Of a stretch of DNA of 23,654 nucleotides, positions 1 through 7,646 are shown piece by piece. The position numbers and the translations under genes were made by a program. Under the pieces are notes generated by a model. The model saw only the letters and a list, made by a program, of their open reading frames with translations. It searched no databases and had not been told where the DNA came from. Position 1 is the first letter of the stretch. Every line of letters begins with the position of its first letter. The stretch spans positions 1 to 23,654 of IMG/VR virus record IMGVR_UViG_3300030090_000588, one strand, 5' to 3'. This stretch comes from a virus.

Positions 1-527
1 AGTGACAAGTCTCCTAATAATTGGTTTCTGAAATCTTGGATACGTTTTTCTTCTGCGTCTCTCTGAGATTTCATAGTGCCAAGTTGACCTAACTGACTTG
101 CTGCAGAGCCAACTAGCTGATTGTAAAGATTTGTATTTACTTTATCTAATGTTGGTATGTCATTAATTGTTACTGTGCCATACTCTGTGTCTATTGTTTT
201 ATCAAATATTGGTTTGTCTGTATCGAATAGACCAAGCTGACCTAATCCAGTTTGATAACCTGTTAAATTTGTTTTGTACTGATTGTACAAATTTTCATTA
301 ACAGATGTAGTAGGGTCGTCAAAAAAATCTACAAAACTTGTGTTAGCAAGATTTGACCTCATATCTCCTAAGTTTGTAGAAAATCCAGATAAAGACTCAT
401 TATACTTTTTAACTGCTTCGTTATAGGCGTCTGCTTTATCTTGATAGTCTTTTGCTGTTTCTTTAGCTATCTCGCCTTTTTCTTTAGAATAATCTGGTGG
501 TGGAGGATTTTTATTACCTTTACCCAT
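1..527 (-). CDS. Virion-associated protein, N-terminal part (cut by window edge)
   Basis: The reading frame opens at an ATG (complement of 525-527) and stays open to position 1, giving 175 residues without a stop; the C-terminus lies outside the window. The protein begins MGKGNKNPPPPDYS and continues with a long, charged, Gln/Asn/Lys-rich stretch (for example KDYQDKADAYNEAVKKYNES) that looks helical and coiled-coil-like. It is the last visible gene of the virion block, directly after the acetyltransferase, which it overlaps by 8 nt, so the two are translationally coupled. In short-tailed phages this position after the nozzle gene usually holds internal (ejected) virion proteins. That role is inferred from position and composition only; I do not recognise the family. 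Confidence 0.75.
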   Translation of the reverse strand, partial: MGKGNKNPPPPDYSKEKGEIAKETAKDYQDKADAYNEAVKKYNESLSGFSTNLGDMRSNLANTSFVDFFDDPTTSVNENLYNQYKTNLTGYQTGLGQLGLFDTDKPIFDKTIDTEYGTVTINDIPTLDKVNTNLYNQLVGSAASQLGQLGTMKSQRDAEEKRIQDFRNQLLGDLS

Positions 528-969
528 TTATAGTTCTCCTGTCTTTATACCATTTTGGTGTGTCTTCGTCTCTTAAAAGACCATAAATAATACCATCTTC
601 ATATTGACCATTTTCATTTTCAAAAAATTGTCTGGCTATTCCTTCTTGTTTAAAACCCATAGTCTTATTGAGCTTATGTGCTTTTTCATTTGATTTCTTA
701 ACTATGCTTGATACTCTGTTACAGCCACAAGTATCCCATACATAATCAAACAAATGAGATATAAAACGCTTCTGCCACCATCTTGGATTAGTTGAAACTA
801 CATTTACTTGAATATCATTCTTAGAATAATTGGTAAAAATAACAGCACCAATAAGATTTCCATTTTCTTGAAAACCAAAACATTGGGGATTATGCCATGT
901 AACTTCATCTAAAAATTTACTAGCCCAGTTTGATATTCTTTTATTTTCGTCTGTTATCATCGTTATCAT
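520..969 (-). CDS. GNAT-family N-acetyltransferase
   Basis: 149 residues. The C-terminal half carries the signature of RimJ/RimL-type GNAT acetyltransferases: a helix followed by NEKAHKLNKTMGFKQEGIAR (about residues 93-112), matching the usual N-x-x-A-x-x-L-x-x-x-x-GF-x-x-EG-x-x-R pattern. The middle segment VVSTNPRWWQKRFISHLFDYVW is where the acetyl-CoA loop should be, but it lacks a clear Q/R-x-x-G-x-G/A motif, so activity is not certain. The family transfers acetyl groups from acetyl-CoA to amines; the substrate here is unknown. The gene starts with two ATGs 9 nt apart (MIT-MIT duplication), and the first overlaps the upstream TAA as TAATG. It sits among virion genes, which suggests modification of a virion or host-surface target rather than metabolism. 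Confidence 0.8.
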   Translation of the reverse strand: MITMITDENKRISNWASKFLDEVTWHNPQCFGFQENGNLIGAVIFTNYSKNDIQVNVVSTNPRWWQKRFISHLFDYVWDTCGCNRVSSIVKKSNEKAHKLNKTMGFKQEGIARQFFENENGQYEDGIIYGLLRDEDTPKWYKDRRTING

Positions 970-2531
970 TAAGTAGATACCACACTTGCCGCTATTGTTA
1001 CTTGAAGACCATTGCCACTAGAATTGTTTGTTACAATAAAACCTATTGATTTACTTGCTGACGTTGCGTCTACCTCTATAGCTGTGGATAAAGTTATATC
1101 TTGATTGCTTGATGTTACACTGTATGTAGAACCTTGACCAACGCCATTGACAGCTAACTGTAAAGACAATGTGCCAGAAGCAGTAAATACATTTAAACCA
1201 TTTATCTGTATCTTTTCTTTAAATATTCTTTTTACTACTACTGTTGAATTAGAAGGAGTTGTTATAGCATGATAAAAACTTGTTGTTGACAGTGATGTAG
1301 GTAATTGGGTTGAGGGCAGACGTCCAGTACTGTCGAGAGTAGCAACACCATTCGCTGCCCCCTTTTGAGTTACAGCAATAACGCTTGATAAATCAATCGT
1401 GCCGTACTGTAATGCTGTTCCTGTTCCATTTACTTTAACAAACTTTCCTGCGTCTGCTGTTGCAAATGTAGGTAAAGAACTTTCTGGAGATGTTTGAAGA
1501 AACTGAGTTCCATCATAAAACTTTAATACGTTAGGTGTCTGTGATGTATCAAGAAATAAATCGCCAGTTGCAGGACCTGCTGGCGTAGAACTTGCGACTG
1601 TCAGCTTTGCTTTTGCTGCTAAGCCTGTTGATAAACCTGATACTTTAGCTTGTGCTATAGCACCATCAGCTATTCCTATCTTATCAAATCTTAGAAGACC
1701 AGTTGCTGTGTCAGCATATGTTGCTTCCATAAGAAGTCCTGTTACAGCATTTTCTGCTGTGTTCTGAACTGTGATAATGGTTACAGTATTGCCACTTGCT
1801 ATTGAAGAACCAAAGGTTACTGTGTTGTTATCAGGCTGTGTTGTATAGTCGTTTGACCCACCTTCTCTTTGCAGTATACCATTTTTATAAACTTGAAGAG
1901 TTTGGTCTTCTGTATGTGTAAAGTTAAAAACATTCTGTGCGCCAGTTGTTACAGTATCTGACCTTGTAAATCCTGTTATCGCTGTTGAACGAACTTTATA
2001 TATACTTACAGTTGCTGCGTTGGCTAATGCAGAATTAAATGTCACTGCTCCTGCACTGCCTGTGCCAGCAGTTGGGCTTGACGTATAATCAAAAGAACCA
2101 CCAGACCTTTTTAAAACACCATTAACATATACAACAAGTTCGTCTGTACTGTTATGAGAGTAATCAATAACTGTTGTTGAATTGTTTGCTGTTACTGTAT
2201 CTTGTCTTGAGTGAAAAATAGGTGCGCCAACAGTACCTGCTGTTGAGCCGTCTGCACCTTTTATACTTGCCAATGTAGCAAGTGTTAGCCACCCAGTATT
2301 GTTGTCTGTGTATGAGCCAACTCTGTATTGTAGACCTGCACTTGAGTCTAGCCTCATTTCTACAGGACCTGTCCAGTTGCCTGCCGTATCAAAAATCTTG
2401 GCTAATAGTTCGCCAATAGTATTATCTCCAAGTTCGGCTGAGTTTAAATATCGAGTAAGATTTTCAAACTCGGTATTTATGTTGCCACTTGAACCATAAT
2501 TTTGTGGATATTGTTGTCTTAATCTTACCAT
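969..2531 (-). CDS. Tail fibre/appendage protein with repeated beta modules
   Basis: 520 residues, rich in Ser, Thr, Asn, Gly and Val as in trimeric phage fibres. Residues about 30-92 (AELGDNTIGELLAKIFDTAG onward) match the same region of the 784-residue fibre encoded at 14270-16624, so this is probably a shared virion-attachment module. Two tandem copies of a roughly 70-residue module follow (about 109-260), each with a V-Y-x-N-G-[VI]-L core, a G-G-S-x-D-Y-T turn and a V-T-F strand ending in a T-V-x-I strand. A collagen-poor beta-rich shaft and a beta-sandwich-like C-terminus ending VVST complete it. The gene ends 1 nt into the acetyltransferase start and lies 1 nt after the 503-residue protein. 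A role as tail or adsorption protein is inferred from composition and shared modules. Confidence 0.75.
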   Translation of the reverse strand: MVRLRQQYPQNYGSSGNINTEFENLTRYLNSAELGDNTIGELLAKIFDTAGNWTGPVEMRLDSSAGLQYRVGSYTDNNTGWLTLATLASIKGADGSTAGTVGAPIFHSRQDTVTANNSTTVIDYSHNSTDELVVYVNGVLKRSGGSFDYTSSPTAGTGSAGAVTFNSALANAATVSIYKVRSTAITGFTRSDTVTTGAQNVFNFTHTEDQTLQVYKNGILQREGGSNDYTTQPDNNTVTFGSSIASGNTVTIITVQNTAENAVTGLLMEATYADTATGLLRFDKIGIADGAIAQAKVSGLSTGLAAKAKLTVASSTPAGPATGDLFLDTSQTPNVLKFYDGTQFLQTSPESSLPTFATADAGKFVKVNGTGTALQYGTIDLSSVIAVTQKGAANGVATLDSTGRLPSTQLPTSLSTTSFYHAITTPSNSTVVVKRIFKEKIQINGLNVFTASGTLSLQLAVNGVGQGSTYSVTSSNQDITLSTAIEVDATSASKSIGFIVTNNSSGNGLQVTIAASVVST

Positions 2532-2532
2532 T

Positions 2533-4044
2533 TTATGTCCTCACAGTTACTGCAAATCCTATAACTCTTAATAATCCTGCGCCACCAGTTGTTGTAATAC
2601 GATACTGTGCGGCTTTATATCTATGTTTCCAACTTCTTTCATATTGACGTGATAATGGCACATCTTGGAAGTAGTTGTCGTCCGATGTGTCATCAACCTC
2701 TATAACTAATGAACCTATTGTACGCCCATATAAATCTTGTGCATCTAAATTAATTATGCCTTCTCCAGATGCTTGTATAACTATGCTATGTGTTTCTTTT
2801 GTTTCTTCTAAACTTCCATGCCAAAGTAGTGGTGTAGTTATAGCCAATGAAGGAGTTACAGCGTCTTTATCTATTTCTTCTGGCTGTAAAATTTCATATA
2901 TACCACCTGTAGTTCCAAGGATAAGCTTACCATTTAAGAAGTCGCCACATCTAGCATTTAAAAAATCGCCTTGACTGTACTTAGGTTGAGGCTGTCCACC
3001 TTCTGGGTTCATAGATAATGTAAGTCTTTTGCATAAAAAATCACCAGACTGTGGGAAAAATACATGGTATTGTGCTGAGTCTTGGTCAAAGACGGCAGTT
3101 ATCTTTTCTGGGTCTGGACAAGAAGCAAACAGTTCTCTGTATAATATATCTACTTTATCTGAAAGACTGTATGAGTAAACAAGAAGTCCGTTGTCTTCTG
3201 ACCTTTTAACTGAGTGTATTCCAGAACGTGAACAGAATAATAAGTCTGTTCCTGCGTTTTGTATGGTGTTGTGACTTATACAACCAATGTTTACGTAAGC
3301 ATTGTCGTCTAGTAGCCAGTTGCTAATGCTAGGGTCTATCTTATAAATAATGGCTTTGTCACTTGTAAACACTACAAGTCTGTTTTGTTCGAATGTTCCA
3401 AGACCTGTTATCTTGTCTGCTGTACCTAGTAGGTTTGCTATATCTACAAATCCTGCACGTAAGACGTTTGTACTTGTTGGCTCTTCATCATCTGGAAAGA
3501 TTTCGTCTTGGTCTACACGAGAAAAATGAACTTGTGTTTCTTTACCATTAATACCTGCTACCACCAGACGTCTTTGTATAGATGTGCAGAATGCAGGCTT
3601 TAATTCGTTTATTGCTGCTGATTGATTTCTTTTAAATATTGTGCCGTCATACATAAACATAGGTCGTTCTCTGCAAGCAAACTGAACCTTTTGATTAAAT
3701 ACTGTACTTGATACAATAGCTGTTTTAGGGTGTACGTCTTCTAAAACGTGGTCACTTTCAGACCTAAACGAAATGCCAGAACCTGTTTCTTCTACAAATA
3801 CTGTCTGTGTTGAATTAAAATATCTAACGTGATTGACGACTGTTGTGCCTTTTCTTAATTTGGCAGACGGCTCTCTTACTATCTGTCCTCGCCAATCACA
3901 TGTAGCATTGTTTAGTTTTGCAAGATGTTGTTGTTTGCCTGTATCAAGAGACGTAATGTCACGAGACGTATCCAAACCTTGGAAGTCTTCATATGGGAAA
4001 GTTTTAATCTTTACTCCACCTGGCGATTTAACAGGGCTTGTCAT
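2533..4044 (-). CDS. Tail nozzle-type protein (tail tubular B analogue candidate)
   Basis: 503 residues with many short beta strands, beginning with a segment like that of nozzle proteins (KTFPYEDFQGLDTSRD, then a Gln/Leu-rich stretch and CDWRGQIVREP). Repeating strand-turn units follow, such as RRLVVAGINGKETQVHFSR, NRLVVFTSDKAIIYKID and GTDLLFCSRSGIHSVKR, spaced as in a beta-propeller. It follows the probable adaptor gene and precedes the fibre gene, the place held by the large nozzle protein (T7 gp12-like) in short-tailed phages. The nozzle forms the distal tube through which DNA leaves the tail. The assignment rests on gene order, size and strand pattern, not on a recognised motif. Confidence 0.6.
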   Translation of the reverse strand: MTSPVKSPGGVKIKTFPYEDFQGLDTSRDITSLDTGKQQHLAKLNNATCDWRGQIVREPSAKLRKGTTVVNHVRYFNSTQTVFVEETGSGISFRSESDHVLEDVHPKTAIVSSTVFNQKVQFACRERPMFMYDGTIFKRNQSAAINELKPAFCTSIQRRLVVAGINGKETQVHFSRVDQDEIFPDDEEPTSTNVLRAGFVDIANLLGTADKITGLGTFEQNRLVVFTSDKAIIYKIDPSISNWLLDDNAYVNIGCISHNTIQNAGTDLLFCSRSGIHSVKRSEDNGLLVYSYSLSDKVDILYRELFASCPDPEKITAVFDQDSAQYHVFFPQSGDFLCKRLTLSMNPEGGQPQPKYSQGDFLNARCGDFLNGKLILGTTGGIYEILQPEEIDKDAVTPSLAITTPLLWHGSLEETKETHSIVIQASGEGIINLDAQDLYGRTIGSLVIEVDDTSDDNYFQDVPLSRQYERSWKHRYKAAQYRITTTGGAGLLRVIGFAVTVRT

Positions 4045-4051
4045 CTAACCT

Positions 4052-4690
4052 CTAACTGGAACTGCCAGTATAAGACGTGCTTGTACTGCTACTTGTATTC
4101 CTATTAAGTAGTTCAAGATTAGCATAAGGCTCTGACCTATCATAATCTTCCTTCTCTTTATACCTAATTGTGTATCCGTTTAGACGTCTCCACAACTGTT
4201 GGTTTAAAGTTCTATGATACATAGGCATATAAAACTGTAGCTTTTCACTACCTTGTTGCATTGCATAATGGTAAAGAATGCCCTGTACAATGATTACGTC
4301 ATCTATTTCTCTAACATCATCAAGACCTTCATAGTAATCAAAAGTTACTGGTACAACAATATTTGTGCCAGCACTGTCTGTGTCGTTTTTAGTAGGTGCG
4401 TAAGGGTGCATTCTTATATCGTCTATAACCATGTTTGCAAATTCTATAAACATTAGAAGGACGTCTCCGTCTACAGTGCCTGGTGAAAACTCACCATATC
4501 TTCTAAGTGCAGACATGCATAAAGTTCTCAAAGGTGAGTAGCCAGATTTTATGTGGGGGTTAGCATTACTTTTCTCTGTAACAAGTTTCTTGCTTTCGGA
4601 AGTATGCGTTGCTCCTGACATAACACTTCCGTCTGTCATAGTATGTGTGTCGCCTGTCCATACTCTTCCGTCTGGTAGGTAATATGTCAT
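4052..4690 (-). CDS. Head-to-tail adaptor candidate (tail tubular A analogue)
   Basis: 212 residues. After residue 50 the sequence reads as a mostly helical adaptor: MSALRRYGEFSPGTVDGDVL, a long helix with NMVIDDIRMHPY, a short beta segment, then EIDDVIIVQGILYHYAMQQ and QLWRRLNGYTIRYKEKED. This helical layout at about 200 residues, between capsid and nozzle genes, fits the gp11/gp4-type adaptors that sit under the portal and carry the nozzle. The first 40 residues are unusual: two back-to-back copies of a D-G-x-V-x-[TS]-G-x-T-H-T unit, perhaps an added surface or assembly tag. The C-terminus is a Ser/Thr-rich tail (NTSSSTSTSYTGSSS). The assignment is inference from position and fold pattern. 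Confidence 0.6.
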   Translation of the reverse strand: MTYYLPDGRVWTGDTHTMTDGSVMSGATHTSESKKLVTEKSNANPHIKSGYSPLRTLCMSALRRYGEFSPGTVDGDVLLMFIEFANMVIDDIRMHPYAPTKNDTDSAGTNIVVPVTFDYYEGLDDVREIDDVIIVQGILYHYAMQQGSEKLQFYMPMYHRTLNQQLWRRLNGYTIRYKEKEDYDRSEPYANLELLNRNTSSSTSTSYTGSSS

Positions 4691-4693
4691 ATG

Positions 4694-4981
4694 TTATGCC
4701 TTTCGTTTTATTCTGCCATTTAAAAAGAAATGGTGCTTTTCAAATCTTTCTGTATCTGAAGCTTCTACTTTCCATTCGCAACGTCCAGAACTTTCATTTC
4801 TTGTGCTTCTAATATCTGCACATTCAAACATATAAGGTTCTTTTTCTCTGCTTTCATATATAACATATGAAGATGAAGTCTTTGGTTGCTCCCATGCTTC
4901 GTTTACATCTGGGGTACTTGGGTCATCTGCTTTAAGTGTGCCGTCTTCGTTTCTAGCTCTTACTTTTTTTGCTTTCGCCAT
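4694..4981 (-). CDS. Hypothetical protein between capsid and adaptor genes
   Basis: 95 residues, starting with a basic stretch (MAKAKKVRARNEDG) and then becoming mixed-charge with two Cys (C54, C68) and an aromatic C-terminus (FEKHHFFLNGRIKRKA). I do not recognise the family. It lies just downstream of the capsid terminator and 3 nt before the adaptor gene, so it is either expressed by read-through or from its own start. Its position suggests a small head or neck protein such as a cement or completion factor, but nothing in the sequence shows this. The ATG is preceded by a GGAGAGAT-type ribosome site on the minus strand. Confidence 0.65.
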   Translation of the reverse strand: MAKAKKVRARNEDGTLKADDPSTPDVNEAWEQPKTSSSYVIYESREKEPYMFECADIRSTRNESSGRCEWKVEASDTERFEKHHFFLNGRIKRKA

Positions 4982-5056
4982 TTATCTCTCCAAATTTTTC
5001 TTCGTATAAAGCTCGCCAGGTGGGTTGTTTTATACCTCTGTGTATGATTATACCCT

Positions 5057-5095
5057 AAAAAAACATAAAAAGGGAACATAAAATGCTCCCTTTTT
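5057..5095 (-). terminator. Intrinsic terminator after the capsid gene
   Basis: On the minus strand a hairpin AAAAAGGGA-G-CAT / ATG-T-TCCCTTTTT forms (5083-5095 with 5067-5079, one mismatch, 3-nt loop). A run of seven T follows at 5063-5057. It sits 26 nt after the capsid stop codon. This matches the common phage design of a partial terminator directly after the major capsid gene to lower expression of the genes that follow. Confidence 0.8.
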
Positions 5096-5120
5096 ACATC
5101 GTAGGAATATCAATCTCCTA

Positions 5121-6311
5121 TTAGGCTGTGCCTGCCCAGTTCTTAACATAAGCATGAACTTTATCTTGTAAGAGTTCTAATCCACACTCAGTTAAATATT
5201 CACTCTTTTGTGAATCGGCATCTACTGCTTGTCGATTCTCTAAGAGTTGGGTATCACGACCTTCTAGGTAACGATAAACAAGATATGGGAAATCAACAAT
5301 AACCATTGCAGTTTTCATATGAGCTAACTGACGGAACTGTGGGTGTAAGTGTACCATCAAGTCACCTGCGAAAGTGCTGTATTGTGTTAGGTTGATGCCA
5401 TAGCTACCTTCTATCGCTGTTGGTTGCCAACGTGCTTTACCTATTTTTTGTAGTAGAGCTGCACATGTTTCACCGACAAAAGCTATCTTTTGCTTTGAAC
5501 CATACTTAAATACAGTAGAAATCAAAAGCTTATCTAAGCCTTCTTCAGTCATATTGTTTGCAGAACTACCACCATAAGTGCTGCTACTTGTTGCCAAGTC
5601 TACCACGTTAGTTAGTGAGTTAGTTAAACCACCAGTATATCTAGTTGGACTTGCAGTTGAACCACTTGCTTCGTGCTTGTTGCCGAAGAACATAGCTCTT
5701 TCGATGTCAGACATATGTAATTTTAATGCCTTAGTCATTGCTTCGTCCATCTTATCACCAGTTCTTAGATAGGTGCTTGCTAAAGTATTAGATACTTGGA
5801 AAGCAGTTCTAAAAATCTGAGTGAAGTTGTTGGTTACTGTAGCATCAAATGTGATTGCTGTTGGTGATGTTGCACCTTCAGCTGCGGCATATCCTGCCAC
5901 AAACAGTACAGCATTATCTGCAATTTGATGTGAAGTACCACCAATGTTACGAGTAACAGCAAGAGTTGTAGCTGTTGTGTCAGCAGTTGCCTGCATAACT
6001 TCACCAGTAGTTTGGTTAATAATGATTGCACCTTTAATTGCAAACTTATTGTCGTCTGCTGCATCTATTGTTATTGATGCTGTAGACGTTGAGTTTACTG
6101 CTCCATTAACAGTCATAGTTCTGTCAGGCAACTCGTCTCTGAAGTTCTTGTACTCAGGGTCGTCTGTTGGCTCTGATGAACCCATTGCTAACATAGCGTT
6201 TAATGGTGCGTTACCATTTGGTTCTAAGAGAGTAAATAACTCTCTGTAGTTTTTAGGACGGAAGTCCGAACTGAACTCACCTGTCCCTCTCATGCCTTGA
6301 ATAGGGGCCAT
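5121..6311 (-). CDS. Major capsid protein (HK97-fold, SU10-like type)
   Basis: 396 residues. The N-terminus carries the arm typical of SU10-type major capsid proteins (EFSSDFRPKNYRELFTLLEP), followed by PLNAMLAMGSSEPTDDPEYKNF. Residues about 75-135 form a small beta-rich insertion (TASITIDAAD ... GAIIINQTTGEVM ... TLAVTRNIGGTS). A spine helix and P-domain follow (TNNFTQIFRTAFQVSNTLAS, DIERAMFFGNKHEAS, TGGLTNSL), then a C-terminal A-domain (AFVGETCAALLQKIG, TFAGDLMVHLHPQ, ECGLELLQDKVHAYVKNW). I see no N-terminal protease-type delta domain, consistent with a separate scaffold upstream. The gene is isolated between two terminators and has a 130-nt leader with a good ribosome site (AAGGAGAAACTAAAATG), pointing to high, separate expression. 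Confidence 0.88.
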   Translation of the reverse strand: MAPIQGMRGTGEFSSDFRPKNYRELFTLLEPNGNAPLNAMLAMGSSEPTDDPEYKNFRDELPDRTMTVNGAVNSTSTASITIDAADDNKFAIKGAIIINQTTGEVMQATADTTATTLAVTRNIGGTSHQIADNAVLFVAGYAAAEGATSPTAITFDATVTNNFTQIFRTAFQVSNTLASTYLRTGDKMDEAMTKALKLHMSDIERAMFFGNKHEASGSTASPTRYTGGLTNSLTNVVDLATSSSTYGGSSANNMTEEGLDKLLISTVFKYGSKQKIAFVGETCAALLQKIGKARWQPTAIEGSYGINLTQYSTFAGDLMVHLHPQFRQLAHMKTAMVIVDFPYLVYRYLEGRDTQLLENRQAVDADSQKSEYLTECGLELLQDKVHAYVKNWAGTA

Positions 6312-6385
6312 TTTAGTTTCTCCTTAAAAAACAAATTAAAAATTTTAAGCGAGTTTCACGGAAATGCCATCGTTAATCTCATATC

Positions 6386-6397
6386 TAGCCGTAGCGA
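6386..6397 (-). repeat. 12-nt leader motif, copy 1 (capsid leader)
   Basis: TCGCTACGGCTA on the minus strand, identical to the copy at 7632-7643. Flanks are also similar (TTATC before this copy, TTAATCT before the other). Here it lies 74 nt before the capsid ATG and just downstream of a possible -10 element. Its role is unknown; a transcript-leader element or protein-binding site are the options. Confidence 0.6.
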
Positions 6398-6408
6398 GAT
6401 AATTTATT

Positions 6409-6435
6409 ATTATATAATTATTATGCGTCTGTCTA
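6409..6435 (-). promoter_or_regulatory. Possible promoter for the capsid gene
   Basis: On the minus strand TAGACA (6435-6430) is followed 15 nt later by TATAAT (6414-6409), directly downstream of the scaffold terminator and upstream of the 12-nt leader motif. The -10 is perfect for sigma-70 but lies in AT-rich DNA, and the 15-nt spacer is short. This is a candidate only, supported mainly by the need for a promoter between the terminator and an abundant capsid protein. Confidence 0.35.
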
Positions 6436-6442
6436 CCCTTAT

Positions 6443-6471
6443 AAAAAAAAGACCCTCTAAAAAGAGGGTCT
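6443..6471 (-). terminator. Intrinsic terminator between scaffold and capsid genes
   Basis: The minus strand forms a perfect 8-bp hairpin AGACCCTCT-TTTT-AGAGGGTC (6470-6451) with a run of eight T at 6450-6443. It lies about 50 nt after the scaffold stop codon. It separates the capsid gene from the long upstream operon. Confidence 0.85.
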
Positions 6472-6519
6472 AGTTCAAGAGGAAATATTAGTGTATTGCT
6501 AGGGGTGCTTTTATGCTTT

Positions 6520-7614
6520 CTAACTATATCCTTTCTTAGACATTACTTGATTTGTAAATCTATCAAAGGTGTTAGGAGCATCTCCTTGTGGGCTTGCCAT
6601 GTCTCCTGCATTAGCAGTTTGACCTACGCTACCAGTAAACGCTTGTCTTTTGCCCATGATTTCTCTAAGTCTAGCCATCTCTGGCGATGACTTGTTGTTT
6701 TTGTAATCTGTCATTACTTTGATTGTAAGCTGTGGGTCTGCAAAGTCTTCCATTGTATATCCACGTTCTGCTGCAAACATCTGAAACTCTTGTGCGTCTC
6801 CGTCTGCCAGACCTAAAGCTTGCTGAACTCTGTCTAAATTATTTGCGATTGTTTGTTTTGCTGCTGTTATTTGTGCATTCTCACCAGTTTGGAAACCTGC
6901 TTTCGCTGCGTCTGCCATACCTGCACTTTGTGCTACGACCTGACGTAGCATGTTTTTCATCTGTGCAAGTTCTTGTTGCATAGCACCAACATTAGTATTT
7001 CCCTGTGCAGACATATTCATCATGTCTCTAAAGCCAGGTGGTAATGTAACAGCGTTGTCTTCTTCCCATTTCTTGAGAGACGCTTCCATATCTCCTGATT
7101 TTAATGCTGTGTCTTTCTCATAAACGCCTGGTTTGTCGCCTTGAGTGTTACCCATTGTAGGATTTGACTCTCCTGCTTTTGAAATATTTGCCAGTTGTTC
7201 TGCTATTTGTTTGGTTGATACACCAGGATTGGCTCTCATGTATTGGTCAATTACGTCTGTAATTGGTTTATATACTGCATTCTTATGGTTGAGTGCCGAA
7301 TACCTTTCGAATGTAGATTTAATTTGATTAGGCGTAAGTTCTCTTTTCTTCTTGTTGCCTTCTTTGTCTGTTTCACCAAAGTCTATTTCGTAGACTACAG
7401 CTTCTGCGACCATCTTATCTCCTTCAGTATCAGGCGAACCTTTAGAAGCAGCTTGCTCGGTGGCAGTATCTTTTGGTTTTGGTGCTTGTTGTTGTGTTGC
7501 AGGAGGAGCAGGTTGTTGTGTTTGCGCCTGTTGCGTTGGAACGCCCAACTGGTTTGAAGCAATTCTACTGATTGCGTCTGCTGCCATTTGAGGGTCTTGC
7601 TTTTGTATAGCCAT
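6520..7614 (-). CDS. Scaffolding protein (probable)
   Basis: 364 residues, acidic and largely helical, with a disordered Gln/Pro/Ala-rich N-terminal region (AQTQQPAPPATQQQAPKPKD, residues 30-50), a Met/Gln-rich helical middle (GAMQQELAQMKNMLRQVVAQ) and a short basic C-terminus (VMSKKGYS). This composition, the size, and the place directly upstream of the capsid gene are what is expected of a phage scaffold: a protein that directs capsid assembly from inside the shell and is then removed. No enzymatic motif is visible. The small basic C-terminus could be the capsid-binding tail, as in other scaffolds. Function is inferred from position and composition. The gene has its own leader holding the 12-nt motif shared with the capsid gene. 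Confidence 0.75.
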   Translation of the reverse strand: MAIQKQDPQMAADAISRIASNQLGVPTQQAQTQQPAPPATQQQAPKPKDTATEQAASKGSPDTEGDKMVAEAVVYEIDFGETDKEGNKKKRELTPNQIKSTFERYSALNHKNAVYKPITDVIDQYMRANPGVSTKQIAEQLANISKAGESNPTMGNTQGDKPGVYEKDTALKSGDMEASLKKWEEDNAVTLPPGFRDMMNMSAQGNTNVGAMQQELAQMKNMLRQVVAQSAGMADAAKAGFQTGENAQITAAKQTIANNLDRVQQALGLADGDAQEFQMFAAERGYTMEDFADPQLTIKVMTDYKNNKSSPEMARLREIMGKRQAFTGSVGQTANAGDMASPQGDAPNTFDRFTNQVMSKKGYS

Positions 7615-7631
7615 TTTGTTTTTTCCTTTCT

Positions 7632-7643
7632 TAGCCGTAGCGA
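7632..7643 (-). repeat. 12-nt leader motif, copy 2 (scaffold leader)
   Basis: TCGCTACGGCTA on the minus strand, 17 nt before the scaffold ATG and directly followed by AGAAAGGAAAAAACAAA, which contains the ribosome site. It is identical to the copy in the capsid leader. Confidence 0.6.
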
Positions 7644-7646
7644 AGA

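Noticed and set aside
5834-6249. Overlapping frames inside the capsid gene on both strands
   Set aside because: Low-complexity Leu/Val/Gln products without ribosome sites; shadows of the capsid gene.
6354-6367. GTTTCACGGAAA-like sequence in the capsid leader, similar to half of parS
   Set aside because: It lacks the central T and the outer bases, so it is not a palindrome; too weak to call a second parS.
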